Below are positions 1 to 12,225 of a stretch of DNA of 64,000 nt, piece after piece (position 1 is the first letter of the stretch; each line of letters opens with the position of its first letter). The notes under the pieces are model-generated. The model searched no databases, had not been told where the DNA came from, and saw only the letters and a program-made list of their open reading frames with translations. This DNA is from Biscogniauxia marginata. Lineage: Eukaryota > Ascomycota > Sordariomycetes > Xylariales > Xylariaceae. The translations under genes and the position numbers were made by a program. Location: positions 490,749-554,748 of the forward strand of contig MU404060.1 in assembly GCA_022695795.1 (NCBI GenBank). Reading direction: 5' to 3'.

Positions 1-1360
1 TAATATTGATTTTAATGGGGTTTAATTTAGTTCTAGTGCCTTTCCTGGTTCCGGCACCGCTTCTATGATTTCCTCCTTTTAACTAATCGCCATTTTTTCG
101 TTATACCGTTTTTTTCTTTTTAAAGTATCGTTCGAAGTTCTCGTTATTGATAGTAATTACCATTATAACGTAATTATTAAACTTTCCTAGGTTTCTTTCT
201 TTATATAGGTTTATTTTATATAACTTATTTTTTATATGGTTTTTTAATTTTTAATAAAATAAATAATATAAGCTTTTAATAAGTAGTTATAATTAATTTA
301 CAAGTTTCTTAAACTTAATAACGTAATTTAAAGCCTTTTTATCTTATTGTAATTTATAAAGTCGAGTTTTAACTTGTTATTTAAAGATTGAATTACTAAA
401 TATAAACTTAAGTTATTTTTTAAATTCCTTATAATTCTTAAAGACTTTCTTCGTGTCTTCTTAGGCGTTTAATCCGTTTTTTAGATAATCTTTTAACACT
501 AGTTAAAACCAGGTTAAGGCTGTTCCGGCGAGGAGCTAGAATACCGTAAGAACCTTCTATTCCTCCGTGGTAATCGTTTTATAATAAAACCGTAAATAGG
601 TTCCAACCTAGATTAAAAATCCCTCTAAATCGCTTGACCTATTATATTTACCAGGTGTAATAAGTTTAAAACCCTTCACGTCGGGAGTTGTTATATTATT
701 TTCGTCGTTTAAGTTATTAAGGTCGTTATCGTTTAAGGGTGGTTATTTATTTCTAGGAAGTAGGGGTTGTTTTGCTTATTTGTTTTTTTTTTAGGTGTTT
801 TTTTCTCTTCCTCCTCTTTTTCCTCAAATAATTCTTTTTATTAAGCTTTTAAGATGTCCTCTTATAACTCTTCTTTAACTATAACCGTAATGGATTTTTA
901 TATTGGTTTCTTTAAACCTTTTTATTATACCGTAAAAAAACCTAAAGCTTTCGTTTAAGAGCTTATTAATTATTATTCTTTTATTTATTTCTTTTTTTGT
1001 TGCCCTCTAGTTTTAGAAGGTATACTTATCCTAGGATTGTTTAATTAAAAGTCCCTTCTTTTAAATCAATATTAAACATTAATTAAGGAGCTATTAAAAT
1101 GTAACGAACCTCTTTATATGTTCCTAGTTAGCTGACTTCACAGGTAAGTACGTACTAGGTTTTCTTATTTTAAAGGTAATAATAAGTTAAGATTAGTTTA
1201 ATTAATTTGTAATGTTATGTTCGTTAAAGAGGTTTTAAGGTACTTTCATTATAGTATTAAAGAGTAATTATAATCTTAAATTAATAGCTAAGGAATTAAA
1301 AAGAATAACTAGATACATAAGGAAATTTCAATTTATTTATACTTATTTCTTCTTTCCTTA
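1..1360. mobile_element. AT-rich, RIP-like degenerate repeat relic
   Basis: This block is extremely AT-rich and full of TA dinucleotides, unlike the rest of the window. Every frame is broken by TAA/TAG stops. Read on the minus strand, one frame between about 1080 and 720 is coding-like: a lysine-rich stretch, then a Glu/Lys-rich stretch, interrupted mostly by TAA where CAA or CAG would be expected. That is the footprint of C-to-T decay by repeat-induced point mutation. I infer a dead transposon running off the left edge. The family is not identifiable by eye; a pogo/mariner-like element is possible because of the repeats at 1367-1404, but a retroelement gag is not excluded. Confidence 0.6.
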
Positions 1361-1366
1361 AAACAA

Positions 1367-1404
1367 GTGAATCGCTAAATCGTATATTTCGACTAGCGAT
1401 TCAC
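1367..1404. repeat. Inverted repeat next to the AT-rich relic
   Basis: GTGAATCGCT (1367-1376) and its exact reverse complement AGCGATTCAC (1395-1404) flank an 18-bp loop. Variants of the same word (ATTTACCGATT, GAATCGTTAAATCG) continue to about 1465. Clusters like this resemble subterminal repeats of fungal pogo/mariner DNA transposons, so this may be the right end of the relic. Confidence 0.55.
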
Positions 1405-1465
1405 CGATTTAATGAATCGTTAAATCGCTCTCTTCAAATGTCAATTTACCGATTCATTCTTTGAT

Positions 1466-4400
1466 TATGTGACTTGCACACCCTTCCATTTCTGAGGTTC
1501 GTAACAAAAACATATATATTAAAATAAATAATAAAAGAAAAAAATAGTTATAATAAGGTTATAACTAACTATATTTATAACTCTTTTTATTTAATTTATT
1601 TAATAATATATATCTTTAATATATACCCCTTTATAACTTTATATTAAAAATAAAATAAAGGATAATAATTCTCATTTAAATCGCCTTTTTAGTGTTTAGC
1701 TTTTTAAGTTAAATTATTAGCGTTATTAAGGTATTTAATAGTGCACTTACATTACCACTAATAATAGCTTACGCATAGATGATAAATGCAAGGAAAGGTG
1801 GGCACGAAACTGGTGAATATAGGGGAAGCACATTTATATCAAGTAATCATCTTGTAAATAGATATGCTTTTGGTTATTTACGAAGCAAACATATCGTCAC
1901 TTTAGCTTTATAATACTCACCGTGATATTAAGCACATAATTATGCGTTAAGTTCTGGCCAAGTACGAGCTATGACATAAACCCTGTGTGTTCTTGTTTTG
2001 TATGACCGGAGGTGAAGGCAGATATACACATAATTAAGTCATCAGTATATTAATAGTTGGAATTGGTAGTCATCTTCGTTGGAAACCTTTCTATAAATGC
2101 GTGCTGCCCTCGAGGGTTAAGACTGACTTTTCCTACTCCTCACTCCTCGACTAAGGGCACGAAGGAAACCGCCAACCCATACAAATTATCGAAATACCTA
2201 CACAAAAAAAACACTACATCTTCCGAACACCTATACCGACTCAAAGTTGCTCTTGACTTGCAATTAGGTCTTGCTATAGATTCCAAAATGCCACCCAGAC
2301 CAGCTAAGCATGCCACGGCCTATTTAGTGTGGTAAGTCTGTTCAACTAAGACTTTAAATAAATACCAACTACCATACATCCCAAATCTTAGTTCAGAATC
2401 CCGGGTCTCGTTGGCGAACCGCCTTGGACCTGACTGAAGTTTGTATTCGACAAGTGTCTTCTTTGTTACGACATGGTCGAATTACTTGAACAGAGTATAA
2501 GCTGACAAAACGATTCTCATAGCTGTCAATGTGGAACTTACGGGACGAGGAATGGGGAGTTGACATGCCGGAGCCAGGGATGCTGCCATGTCATGTGTAA
2601 ACATTGCCAGAAGTATTGGGTGGAGGAGAGGTAGACAATCGTTTAACTTAAGCATTTGGTTCGTTCGATTCACTCAAGGTAAGCATATCATATATGTAGG
2701 ACTCCTGTGGGTATCATGCTAAACAGGTTATAGAAATGAGACAAAACTCGAAGATACTAGAGTGACCGACTTTGGAGGATGTCTGCTAGCTTCCAGCATT
2801 GACTAGACGTTCGAAACCGTCTTTGCGGGCTTTCAATAGATCTCAACATCGACTTTATCGACTAAGCTCTTTTCAGACACTCGTCATGAATCATTTGGAG
2901 TTGTGGTGTTATCAAGTCGAAGGCGATGCACTAGTCACCCGACTGATACTGAACTGCCTTTTTGGCATGGATACAGGGCTGGAAGCCCTGGCGATGAGGA
3001 ACCTGTTCATATTTGTATTCGCACGATGATCTTTTATATGTATTGACATACATCCACTCTTTATTTGTTTATAAATTCATCCACTCGTTCTCGAATATTT
3101 TCTCTTCGTATAGCTACTGCCAATCTAGAAGAAGGGAGCTAGTAGGGCCTTTGGTGTCAAACGACCCTACTGCGTTACTTGTAAGGATAGCTGAGGAATA
3201 TATATATATATTCCATTGAGGCAGTATGTTATATAAACCTCCCACGGTAGTTTGAATTATGTAATGCGTAGTATTGTTAGGAATGAGGCTTCTTGTCTCT
3301 TATTACGCATCATGGCCAGACAACAAAGACGAAATTGAGGGGTCAAAAACTATGTACTTGTGTGTCTCTAGTTATATTTCCTGGCGCATCATGGCGATTT
3401 ATATTGCATTTTGTTGCAACCTGAAATAGGGGTATCCCACTCGTAATAGCTACATTTAGGTAGTAGGCTTCACACATATACCTCTATCACCTTTAATACA
3501 CGCACTCATTCATCCATTTAGGCTGATATTTGGTCGGCAATACATTTCCATAAGAAAACACATCGTGACAGTTATACTATGGATATATTAGCTACATATA
3601 CAAGATTTGCTAGGAGTCAGCCCCCTCTTGGGGACGGGTGATAACGTGGTTGCTGTGCAGAGAGTTAGATCTAGATATGCACGGATGGAAGGCTAGTTCA
3701 CACCTGAATGGACTTTTCACCTCCCGAGCACACTTGTACCCGGCGTTCTCACTACTGCACGCGAAGATAGCAGGTTAAATTTAAGAGGCACCTGACATGA
3801 TCCTGGACACGTATTCGTTATGAACCACCATAGGCGAAGATTACGCCTTCCCACCATGATTTTTCAACTGGTATGGCTTACTTCTTAAATACATCCTTCT
3901 ATGTGAAAGAAATCTCGCAACAGGACTAGACTTTTATGTGGCCGTCTTGTCAGGGTGTGGTTTCTTGTCATATAGTATGAGATATTAAGCTTCCTTCCGA
4001 ATTAGATGGGATGCGCTTTCTCACAGTCCCCTGTCGACCGAAGGTAATAAGGCCATTCATAGAGACTAGATCGTCATGGGAGCAATAGTCGATAATATAC
4101 AAAGTAATATCGAACATCACTATTGCAAATCGACATTTATCATCGTTAAACAGACGTCCGGAGCAAATGGTCCTTGGTGTATGGCCGCCGAATGTGGTCT
4201 CGTATTCCTGTGGTTAGCGATGTAAGCGAAGATATGCCCAAGTATCGATTCTCCTGAGGAGGTAACTTGCCTCTGAGTTACAGTTGGTTAAAACCTAGAC
4301 AATATGCTGTCGAGTGATACATAATAAGCAGTGCATTAGGAATGGATGGAAGCTGTGAATTAACGCTATATGCATCAACCAACAGGAAGTTATTGAGTAA

Positions 4401-5504
4401 GGAATCCAGGTTACATGAAGTGCGCGAGATATACGATAATGTATGGATCATAATTAATTACATGATAGGATCCGGCAGCGATGATAGTAAGAACGCTGTC
4501 GAGCTGACGAAAGCCTCAGGAGTTTTCTACGGAAGACTTTATGTGGTTAACGAGTTAAACGATGTCTTGCGAGAAGACTTGCGTACTTGGAACCGACCGA
4601 CGTCATAGCGATCCAATGAAGAGATTGGCACAGAGCTATACATTCAGCTCAATGCCAATGGTAATGCTGCCTATCTACGAGGGCCAAGAGGTCGTTAGAT
4701 ATTAGATGATCGGCGAATGCTGTATCCACGGCAGCTTATGGAATGAAACGACGGTGTCGCTAAAAAGGGGGAATGTAAACTTGAATGACTCTTTATTCTT
4801 TAAATCTCCTAGGTGTCCTCACCATGAATTCATGGTCTGTGGATTTAGTCTTCGCCAACTTTTATATTGCCATTTCTCTATTTCCTATATGTAGCAGCTT
4901 TCATAAATGAAAGAGACCGGGGGAGCAGGTTTGTCAGATATCTTCCTACAACGATAAATAATATCGATTTTCTCGAACTTAACAAATTTTGTCTATTTTG
5001 TACTTCTCAAATCTACCATTATACCACTCAATTCGCTGCCATCTGGCCCCCAAACGCTAGAAAATAACGAAATAAAAATGTTACCTTCAGGGTATAATTA
5101 TATGAACTTGACCTCTAGTCCAACAAGTAGAGTTGTTTCCTTCTCATACGTGTATAAACATACATCTATATTGCTGGACTGCTTATTAAGATTGAATACG
5201 AAGTTGTGTATTCCTTGATAGAACTAGGTAGTGGTTAAAAGACTATTTATAAACTAATTAATCTAGCGAGAGGCTTATGTAAGCCTAAATTATACCCATA
5301 TGTGCGTACCTTCGACTAGAATCTACCGCACTCCTCTCCGCGTGGACTCGCTATACTAAGCTAGAACTGACGTTTATATTGCAAGTATGATAAACGCAGT
5401 TGGCCAGGAAGCAGCGTTGATCTTGAATGGCCGTAGACCGATATAATATAGCGAATCCAAGCTACCTGAGAGTGGCAATGGGATCATATATCCGTACACA
5501 TATC
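1466..5504. other. Gene-poor stretch, no supported gene
   Basis: About 4 kb of moderately AT-rich DNA. Open frames are short (the longest, 4342-4608 +, is 88 codons) with no recognisable domain, splice pattern or coding bias. A short TA run lies near 3200. Probably decayed intergenic DNA. Confidence 0.6.
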
Positions 5505-7271
5505 TTACAGACCACCCCGAGACCTAACATAAACCATGAAGTTCTTCGGTTTGACGAACCAAAAGTTCGAAACTGACCACTTCGTGTCCTTCTTGGACAG
5601 TTCTTCTGAGAGCTCGAAGTCAAAATCGCGCATGAGCCGAGGGATCAATTTCGATATCTCGAGGAGAGAAATGTGCCTGCCGATGCAAGTTCGAGAACCG
5701 GCGCCAAACTAGGAGACATCATGTTAGAAAGAATCGTTTTAGTTAAGGCAGCTCTCCGATAGGAGAGAAGTCCGAGCACAAAAGGCATTATAAATACTCA
5801 CCGGCATCCAATGTCGGTTCATGAAAGAGATCTTCTCGGGATCATCAGTCAGCCACCTCTCGGGTCGGAACTCTTTCGCGTCTTGGCCGAAGATGTTAGT
5901 GTTGTAGTGCTCGATCCAAGTATTCACCCCCACAACTGACTATATAGAGAAATGTCAGATATGAGTTTCTAAGGCACCTGTCGGTCTGTATACTTACACC
6001 CTCTGGGAAAAACCGCCCACAGATGGTGGCGCCGCCGGGCGGCACGATTCGTTCCAGTGGCAAGCCTGTCGCAGGGTTGAGGCGGAGGGCTTCTTTGATG
6101 ACTGCCTGTAGATAGGGCATCTCTTGAGTCTGTTTGAACTTGATGTATGGAGGAGTGATCTTCCCGGCAGCCTCGAATTCCTCGACCTCGGCGCGGAGCT
6201 TTGAGAAGCAGCCAGGGTTCTTGAGCAAGTAATAAAGGATTGCAGATAGTGAGACGGCTGTTGTGTCAGATCCAGCGACCATGTTATTACCACAGCCTTG
6301 CACGATGTGATAAAACGTGAAATTGTTAGGATCCTGGGTGTGCTTGCCCACAAATTTAGAAACGAAGTCTCTTGCAACCCCCGAAGTAACTTTTTCGTTG
6401 TCGTCGTCGTCGAATGCCTTCGGGGAAGACTGATGCTCCGCGATCCGATTCCTCGTGAATTCCATGACATAGCCGACTCCCCCACCTGGACTACTGCCGG
6501 GGATCAACTTTTTTCTAAGTTGGCTTAGTTTGGTAAAGATTGGATGCAGAGAGGGGTAAACGCCAACTAGGGTCGAGTAGCGAAGAGCCTTTTCGAGGGC
6601 TGATATAACGCCTTTGATATCTTCACCCCGATCTAGGAATCCGAGCCGCTTTGAATAGGTGATACACCCGATCACATCGAATGCGTAACACTGCATCCAG
6701 TGACCCATGTTGGCCAAGATCCCGCTGTTCGAAAGTTCGTGCAGTCGTTGGGTGTATAGGTCTGCACACTCATCCACGTAGGGTTCATATTCTACCAGCG
6801 ATGACATGCTATACGTGTTCTGGTAATATCTGCGGGCCTGCGCATGCTTTTGGATGTCTCGTTCCTGAAATAGGTTCCACTGTCCATTATCGTTATCCCA
6901 GGTGTTATACCATGAGGACTTCGCAAACTGAGCTCCGTGCCCGTAGATAATCTTGGAGGCGGTCTGATCGTCGAAACTGTAGCGGTTAGGCCCATATCGA
7001 ACCACTGGGCCTACACATGCGGTTAATACGGCTGCCTTCGTTATTGTTGCATATGGAATGTCTAACCATATTTTTCATGTAGTTCCTTATTCACTCTCTC
7101 GAACGAGCCTCCCCATAGCTTCCAAAAATACCACAAGTCTGTGAATCGAGCAAGAAAGGGGCCCGGAACAGATCTCAGAGGTGATGTTAAACTTCGGTAC
7201 AATTGAAGCAGAATCTTGAAAATCACAAAACAGCCCGCAGAAGCTGCGAGGAGAATAAGAGAGCCGGACAT
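5505..7271 (-). CDS. Cytochrome P450, pisatin-demethylase-like
   Basis: Four exons: 7271-7067, 7010-5998, 5939-5802 and 5708-5505, giving 519 residues, normal for a microsomal P450. The N-terminus has a hydrophobic anchor (about residues 4-25) followed by the proline-rich hinge SVPGPFLARF. The I-helix motif AGSDTT is at 314-319, ExxR (EALR) at 375-378, PERW at 432-435 and the haem loop FGAGSRTCIG at 453-462 with the axial Cys460. The N-terminal third (WYFWKLWGGSFE, KYGPVVRYGPNRYSF) resembles the pisatin demethylase (CYP57/CYP684) group, which oxidises or demethylates plant phenolics at the ER. The substrate is unknown. It lies 2.7 kb from the second P450 at the edge of an aromatic-catabolism island. 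All key residues are intact, and the introns have standard ends. The ATG at 7271 is the first that supplies the membrane anchor. Confidence 0.9.
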
Positions 7272-9985
7272 CGTGCTTAATAAATGGGGAGCTCTTGCAT
7301 GCCCAAGTCAATCAAATAAACTGGAGAGTAGTACGGCAAACAGCCTGATTGTATGAACACGAAGACTAGCGACGAAGTAGACAAGAAGCCATTCTGCTGT
7401 ATATATATGGAGTACCCTTGTATAGGGAATTCTCATATCCCAACAATAATCTCGCCGCGGAGAATTGGTTGTCCCCGGCACCCCATCTCTGCGCATCCGC
7501 TATCCGATTAATAAGCGGAACCTATAGAGAAACCAGCTTCGATCTTTAGCCCCGGCTACGAAACACATAGTATGTATTGGCTGTAGTTTCTAGCGCCAAC
7601 ATTCAAGATTCGGGATTTCACAAAAGGGCGATATGCCGATGCCAACAGTGCTCAAAGACTGCGGGTGTGAGGGATGGTTATTGTAATAATGATGGAGGCC
7701 AAGTCCAGACTAGCTAGCGAGATCCCTGACTACCCCATAGGTTGGCCTGGGCTAGGGTGATCTAGTACTAGGATAGAGTTGTGACGGTGCTAATTAAGGG
7801 ACAAAGATTAGAAACATAGGCGTGGCTTTGTGATGCACATCGTGGCACGGGTGCACAACAACCGGTAGTTGAATTATGAAGCGGGGAGCCAGTGGGTAGT
7901 AATATACGGGGTACCTATTGTGTCTGACTAGGTAGTAATGAAGATTTCGTAGCTTTCCACGACAATTCAAGGCCCCACCGAGCTCTGAGAGAATGTGAAT
8001 AATAAAAATCAGATTCTATTTTCAAGCAACACAAAGTATCACCAAATACGGACGTAATGATTACCTAGTATCTTATTATGCGAACATATCTGTACATAAG
8101 CTGGTAGTGAGCTCGGACCTCAAGAACCGACGATATTTGGAAGCTAGGTAGGATAAGTATGCCTGAAGTGATGGTCAAACCTCTTGAATTCGGCAGGCAT
8201 TGATACGTGCCTAGCTCATTCTCTACTAAATACATGTAGTTCAGTAGGAGAGGCCGTTGGGGAAGATAGATGTATCCAGTACCGAAGGATGTGTAATAGT
8301 GTACTTAATGCTAATACCCTATAAGATAACCCTTAAACCGTATAGAGGCTGGAATATGCAGCCCCACACATGTTACAGAATCACTAGCGTGGACCTGACT
8401 AATCATTCTTCCTGTTTAGTAATTGTATTATGAAAACTATTTGCGGAACAGTAATCATGACGACGGGATTATACATAGACTAGTGTAGGATATGAAAGAA
8501 AATGAAATTAACAGAGGCGCGAGTAAAGTAGGCCAATCTGTAAGTAAGCGTTTCAATGGAATCATTGCTTAATTCAATCAACATTGCGGTTTTACGAATG
8601 ACACTACCAAGAACTATCCGCAAGTTGCTGATATTAAAGAGAGAAATGCTAGGTATATGTAGGTACATACCTAGCTTGTCGGCTGCTTATTACATAAGGA
8701 GCAGGACCCAGGTTACAAGAAAGAAACACTAATTCTAGCCAATAACATGTAACGTGTTTAAGCCCCAGTTTTATATGGTTTCTACACTATTACACAGGTT
8801 AGGGCTGTAAGGGTACGTATATTGCTTGTTGTTGCGCTGGAGAGGAAAAGCTCCTCTCCAGGCCCGCTATCCTAGTACTACTATATACATCATAAAGCAT
8901 GGGCTACATGTCCGTAACAAGGGCGAAGTTTTCTATAATACACACAGACTGAGCAGAATGTGTGGGGACTAATAACAAGCACAGTGACGGAGATAAAGCT
9001 GGGCGTTAAAACTCGTATTATAGAACAAACCGACGGAGCCGAATCCAGTACGACCGAGCAGACCAATCGGGCGACTTCGCTATGGTTTACGATGCAGATC
9101 TAGAGATGCTCCACGGCACTCACGCTTAGTTGCCAATTTGGCTGCCTCTGGGAAGTGCTGGTTGACGATTAGCCGGGTCCTCTTCGACTTTCATAACTCT
9201 GGTGTTAGCAGCCCAGATACCAATGCGTTATCAGACGGTGACAGCGACACGGTCTCGTTTAGATAGCCACCCTGCAATATGTATGCACGTACAGCGTCGG
9301 AGTTTTCTCGGAGAGCACACATGTAACGTGAAGTACATACAGCTGCCTGAAATACTCTCCTAGGTGTATGAGTCTAGAATGTGTCAATCACATTTGAGTA
9401 ATGATTGTCGTGTCTCGCCACGGTGTTGGGAGATCATGCACTTGTGAAGTAGGACCGATAGCCTACTTATCGGGTTTTACAAAATCGGAGCTTACGCTGA
9501 TCAGACCAACTTCAAGTTCATAGCCGGGGTTCTTAAGGTTGTTGTCCCATGCTACGGTCTGCGAAATATTATATAGATCACTCCCGAGTGAAAATACATG
9601 GCGACGGTGTTCCGTGATTTAAAGACTCATGTCTGTGTTTCTATAAATTGTCGGCTGTGCCGGAACTTTGTAAGTAAAAAGGGACAGTGATCTGAATTGA
9701 TGAGGACTTCGTCCCGAATTCCAACGAGGTATATTAAGACTATTGACGAATGGAAAGAAGCCAACAGGGTCGCTATAAGAATACATTCACAATTACGGCT
9801 TGGAACAAACTTGAACACGTATTAGCGGGGCAAATACCAGCGCAAAGCATCGCGAGAACTTACATTTCCAGGATGAATATTAGACGTCGAACAACAGGTC
9901 TCCTACAAGGCCTAGTCATAATGATAATCATGTGGCCCCCAAGATAACAGTCTAGCATTGTACCCATGAGATTTTGTCTTAAGTT
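7272..9985. other. Intergenic, no supported gene
   Basis: About 2.7 kb upstream of the first P450 and downstream of the second. Only short open frames with no recognisable product. It contains a perfect hairpin (8837-8861). Nothing resembling TTTCCCCGAA was seen in the 350 bp before the P450 start. Confidence 0.6.
8837..8861. repeat. Perfect 10-bp hairpin
   Basis: CTGGAGAGGA at 8837-8846 and its exact reverse complement at 8852-8861 enclose a 5-base loop. It lies isolated in gene-free DNA. It could be a relic of a small inverted-repeat element or a chance structure. Confidence 0.5.
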
Positions 9986-11749
9986 TCAGTGGAAATTACG
10001 TCTTCGAATAAGGACTTTACACTCGGTGGCCTTATTGAAAAACCCTTCTCTGATCACAGTTGGCTCGTCCGCTACTCTCTCGATGTCAAAGAGTTTGAAT
10101 ATTATCACCATAGCTTTTAATATCTCCATCCAAGCAAAGCTGAGAAGCATTGGGTCAGAATACGTGAATAACAACAGGGACATACACACACTTACTTTCT
10201 TCCGATGCACGCGCGGGGCCCGGTAGAAAATGGAAAGAAATACTCCATAAGGTTGCCTGCATTTGGCTCAAGCCACCGATCTGGCTTGAATTCTGCGGGC
10301 GAGTCAAATATTCCGGGGTCTGACATCACACCACAGGTTGGTACGCTCACAACTGTCTTGAAGTGCGGTCAGCTAGGCGAGAGCTCCCATTATCTTAGTC
10401 TTCACTCACCATCTCCGGGATAAATTGTCCAGCTATGACTTTTCCTCCTCTGGGAGTCACGCGTTCCAATCCAGTCGCGCTTGTTGGTCGAAAACGCATG
10501 ACCTCCCGCAGAACGGCAAGTAAAAATGGAAGCCCACTGACTTCATTTTCCGAGGGTACCCAAGTCTCAATGGGTTCACCTGGAAACTTAGAATCCAGCT
10601 CATCCTGGAGTCGTGTTTGTAACAGTCTATTCCGGGAGACAATGTCAATAAAGTTTGTCATGGTACTACTCGTAGTATCACTCCCCCCGACAATGAAACT
10701 AATAGACTCCGCGATTATTTCTTCTTCTTTGATTGGCTGCTTTGTATCAGGATCTGTTGCCGCAAAGAGATAACTCAAAAGGTCCTTGCGACCCTCGTTA
10801 GACTTCTTGCGGTCGTGAAACGCCTCTCGCCCAATCTTTTCGAGGTTAGAAGTCGCTCTCAACCCATGACTCCAAAATGAGTCGAAAGGATGGTATTTCA
10901 TGAATCGCCTAAGCTTAGAAGGAACAACCCCGAGGGCGTTGAGGACCTCCCCACGGGCATCGACCGTCGAGATGAGATTATATGGATCTTCACCCCAAGC
11001 AATGAATCCAAATGGCTTTCCAAAGGCGAAACTACTAATGACGTCAAACGCGAGATAATTTGCTGTCCGTAACTTAGCTCACGACACGGAGGAATGTTAG
11101 AGGCCGAGAAACTTACTCCAGACAGCAAAGTCCAGACTTGCCTCGGAATTGGAGATCATCCCAACAAGCCGTCGCTTCCAAGCCCGCAGCTCTGCGTCCA
11201 TATACGGCTCGAAATCAGACAGCGCACGCGCGGAAAATGCAGGGTTTACGAGTTTTCTCTTGCGCGTATGTGCTGCAACATCCCTGGCATTGAAAACGAC
11301 TGGCCTCACCTGCAGAAAGGCATCGTAAAACTCGCTCTTCGTGAATCCAGTCTTGTGTCCGTAGATCTGCGCAACTGCTTCTGGGCGGTTGATGGAAATG
11401 TGATTAGGTCCTATCTGGACAAAGTCTCCGTACTTCTTGTGTAATTGCATGACGGCTTTGGACCGCTGCGTATTGCGGCATTGTGACACTAGCCATAAAG
11501 GTGACAGTTTTGCCCAAAGGGGGCCGGGATAGTGACGAATTCGTGATCGGACTAACGAGAAAGTCGTATGTAAGACCTTTGGAACATTGAAAAGGTTAGT
11601 CAATAATCATTTCTATTTACGCTTATGGGTCAAGGTACTCATATGATAATTTGACTTACTGCGAGTAATGCCAATGCTATCGTCCCCTGGACTACCCATA
11701 ATGGCTGTACTGTAGGTCCTAAGAGGTTCCAGACAGTCATGATAGACAT
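9986..11749 (-). CDS. Cytochrome P450, CYP53/benzoate 4-monooxygenase-like
   Basis: Five exons: 11749-11660, 11576-11117, 11062-10410, 10356-10196 and 10139-9986, giving 505 residues. The first small exon encodes the N-terminal membrane anchor; intron 1 has a TTGACTAAC branch region. Family-typical blocks include IGPNHISI, FYDAF, HTRKRKLVNPAFS and WTNYLAFDVISSFAFGKPFG. GGSDTT is at 309-314, ExxR (EVMR) at 370-373 and the haem loop FSTGPRACIG with axial Cys451. The PFSTGPRACIGRN and TSATGLERVTPRGG segments resemble fungal benzoate para-hydroxylases (CYP53), ER enzymes that hydroxylate benzoic acids. An aromatic acid is therefore the likely substrate, but the position of attack is unknown. Residue 401 is Met where Gly is common before the conserved TVVSVP strand. 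It is transcribed divergently from the FAD monooxygenase at 12226, sharing a 476-bp promoter. Confidence 0.9.
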
Positions 11750-11892
11750 TGTCAAGGCTCTTAAGGTAATCGAGAAGAAAGGATAACTATCTTGTTGAAC
11801 TCCTTGATTCGATGATGAGCTACAGAAGACTGGGGATGTTTATAATCAAAGAATTACCTGAACCCTTTTTCGTTGAGTGTAAGCCAGAAGCC

Positions 11893-11902
11893 CTTTCCCC
11901 GA
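11893..11902 (+). promoter_or_regulatory. TTTCCCCGAA motif, copy 1
   Basis: Exact 10-bp word in the divergent promoter. The same word occurs at 11969-11978 (reverse) and 14456-14465. A binding-site role is inferred only from recurrence. Confidence 0.4.
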
Positions 11903-11968
11903 AGCGACTCTGACAATACCACCGCCGAAGCCAAGATCGGGGCTGGTGGGTCTTACGGGGGGTATACT

Positions 11969-11978
11969 TTCGGGGAAA
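11969..11978 (-). promoter_or_regulatory. TTTCCCCGAA motif, copy 2
   Basis: Exact word on the minus strand (TTCGGGGAAA on plus), 66 bp from copy 1 and facing it. Confidence 0.4.
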
Positions 11979-12039
11979 CGCTGCCGCCAGTTCGTAGGAG
12001 TGGGTTTGTTTGGATCCGGACTGCGGGAACCCCGGCAAG

Positions 12040-12049
12040 TTCGGGGATA
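12040..12049 (-). promoter_or_regulatory. Variant of the TTTCCCCGAA motif
   Basis: TTCGGGGATA on plus, one mismatch from copies 1 and 2, same orientation as copy 2, 177 bp before the monooxygenase start. Confidence 0.3.
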
Positions 12050-12225
12050 AACGGAACTATCATGCGACGACTAGCTCTACGTACTTTCTGAATACGAATA
12101 TACTCTAGACTACCTCCACCTAATCTTGTAGTTTCCTCATTGAATATGGTCCATGATCTTACTTGCCACAGTCGGGTAGTTTGATATTCGAGCCCCTTTC
12201 GAACCCCTTTCGTGCTTTTTCAGCG

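Larger units (their letters stand above)
11750..12225. promoter_or_regulatory. Shared divergent promoter, P450 and FAD monooxygenase
   Basis: The 476 bp between the start of the CYP53-like P450 (-) and the FAD monooxygenase (+) must carry both promoters. It contains two exact TTTCCCCGAA sites in opposite orientation and one 9/10 variant. The arrangement suggests co-regulation of the two oxygenases. Confidence 0.6.

Noticed and set aside
4342..4608. 88-codon plus-strand open frame
   Set aside because: No recognisable domain, no splice partners and no supporting context in a decayed region.
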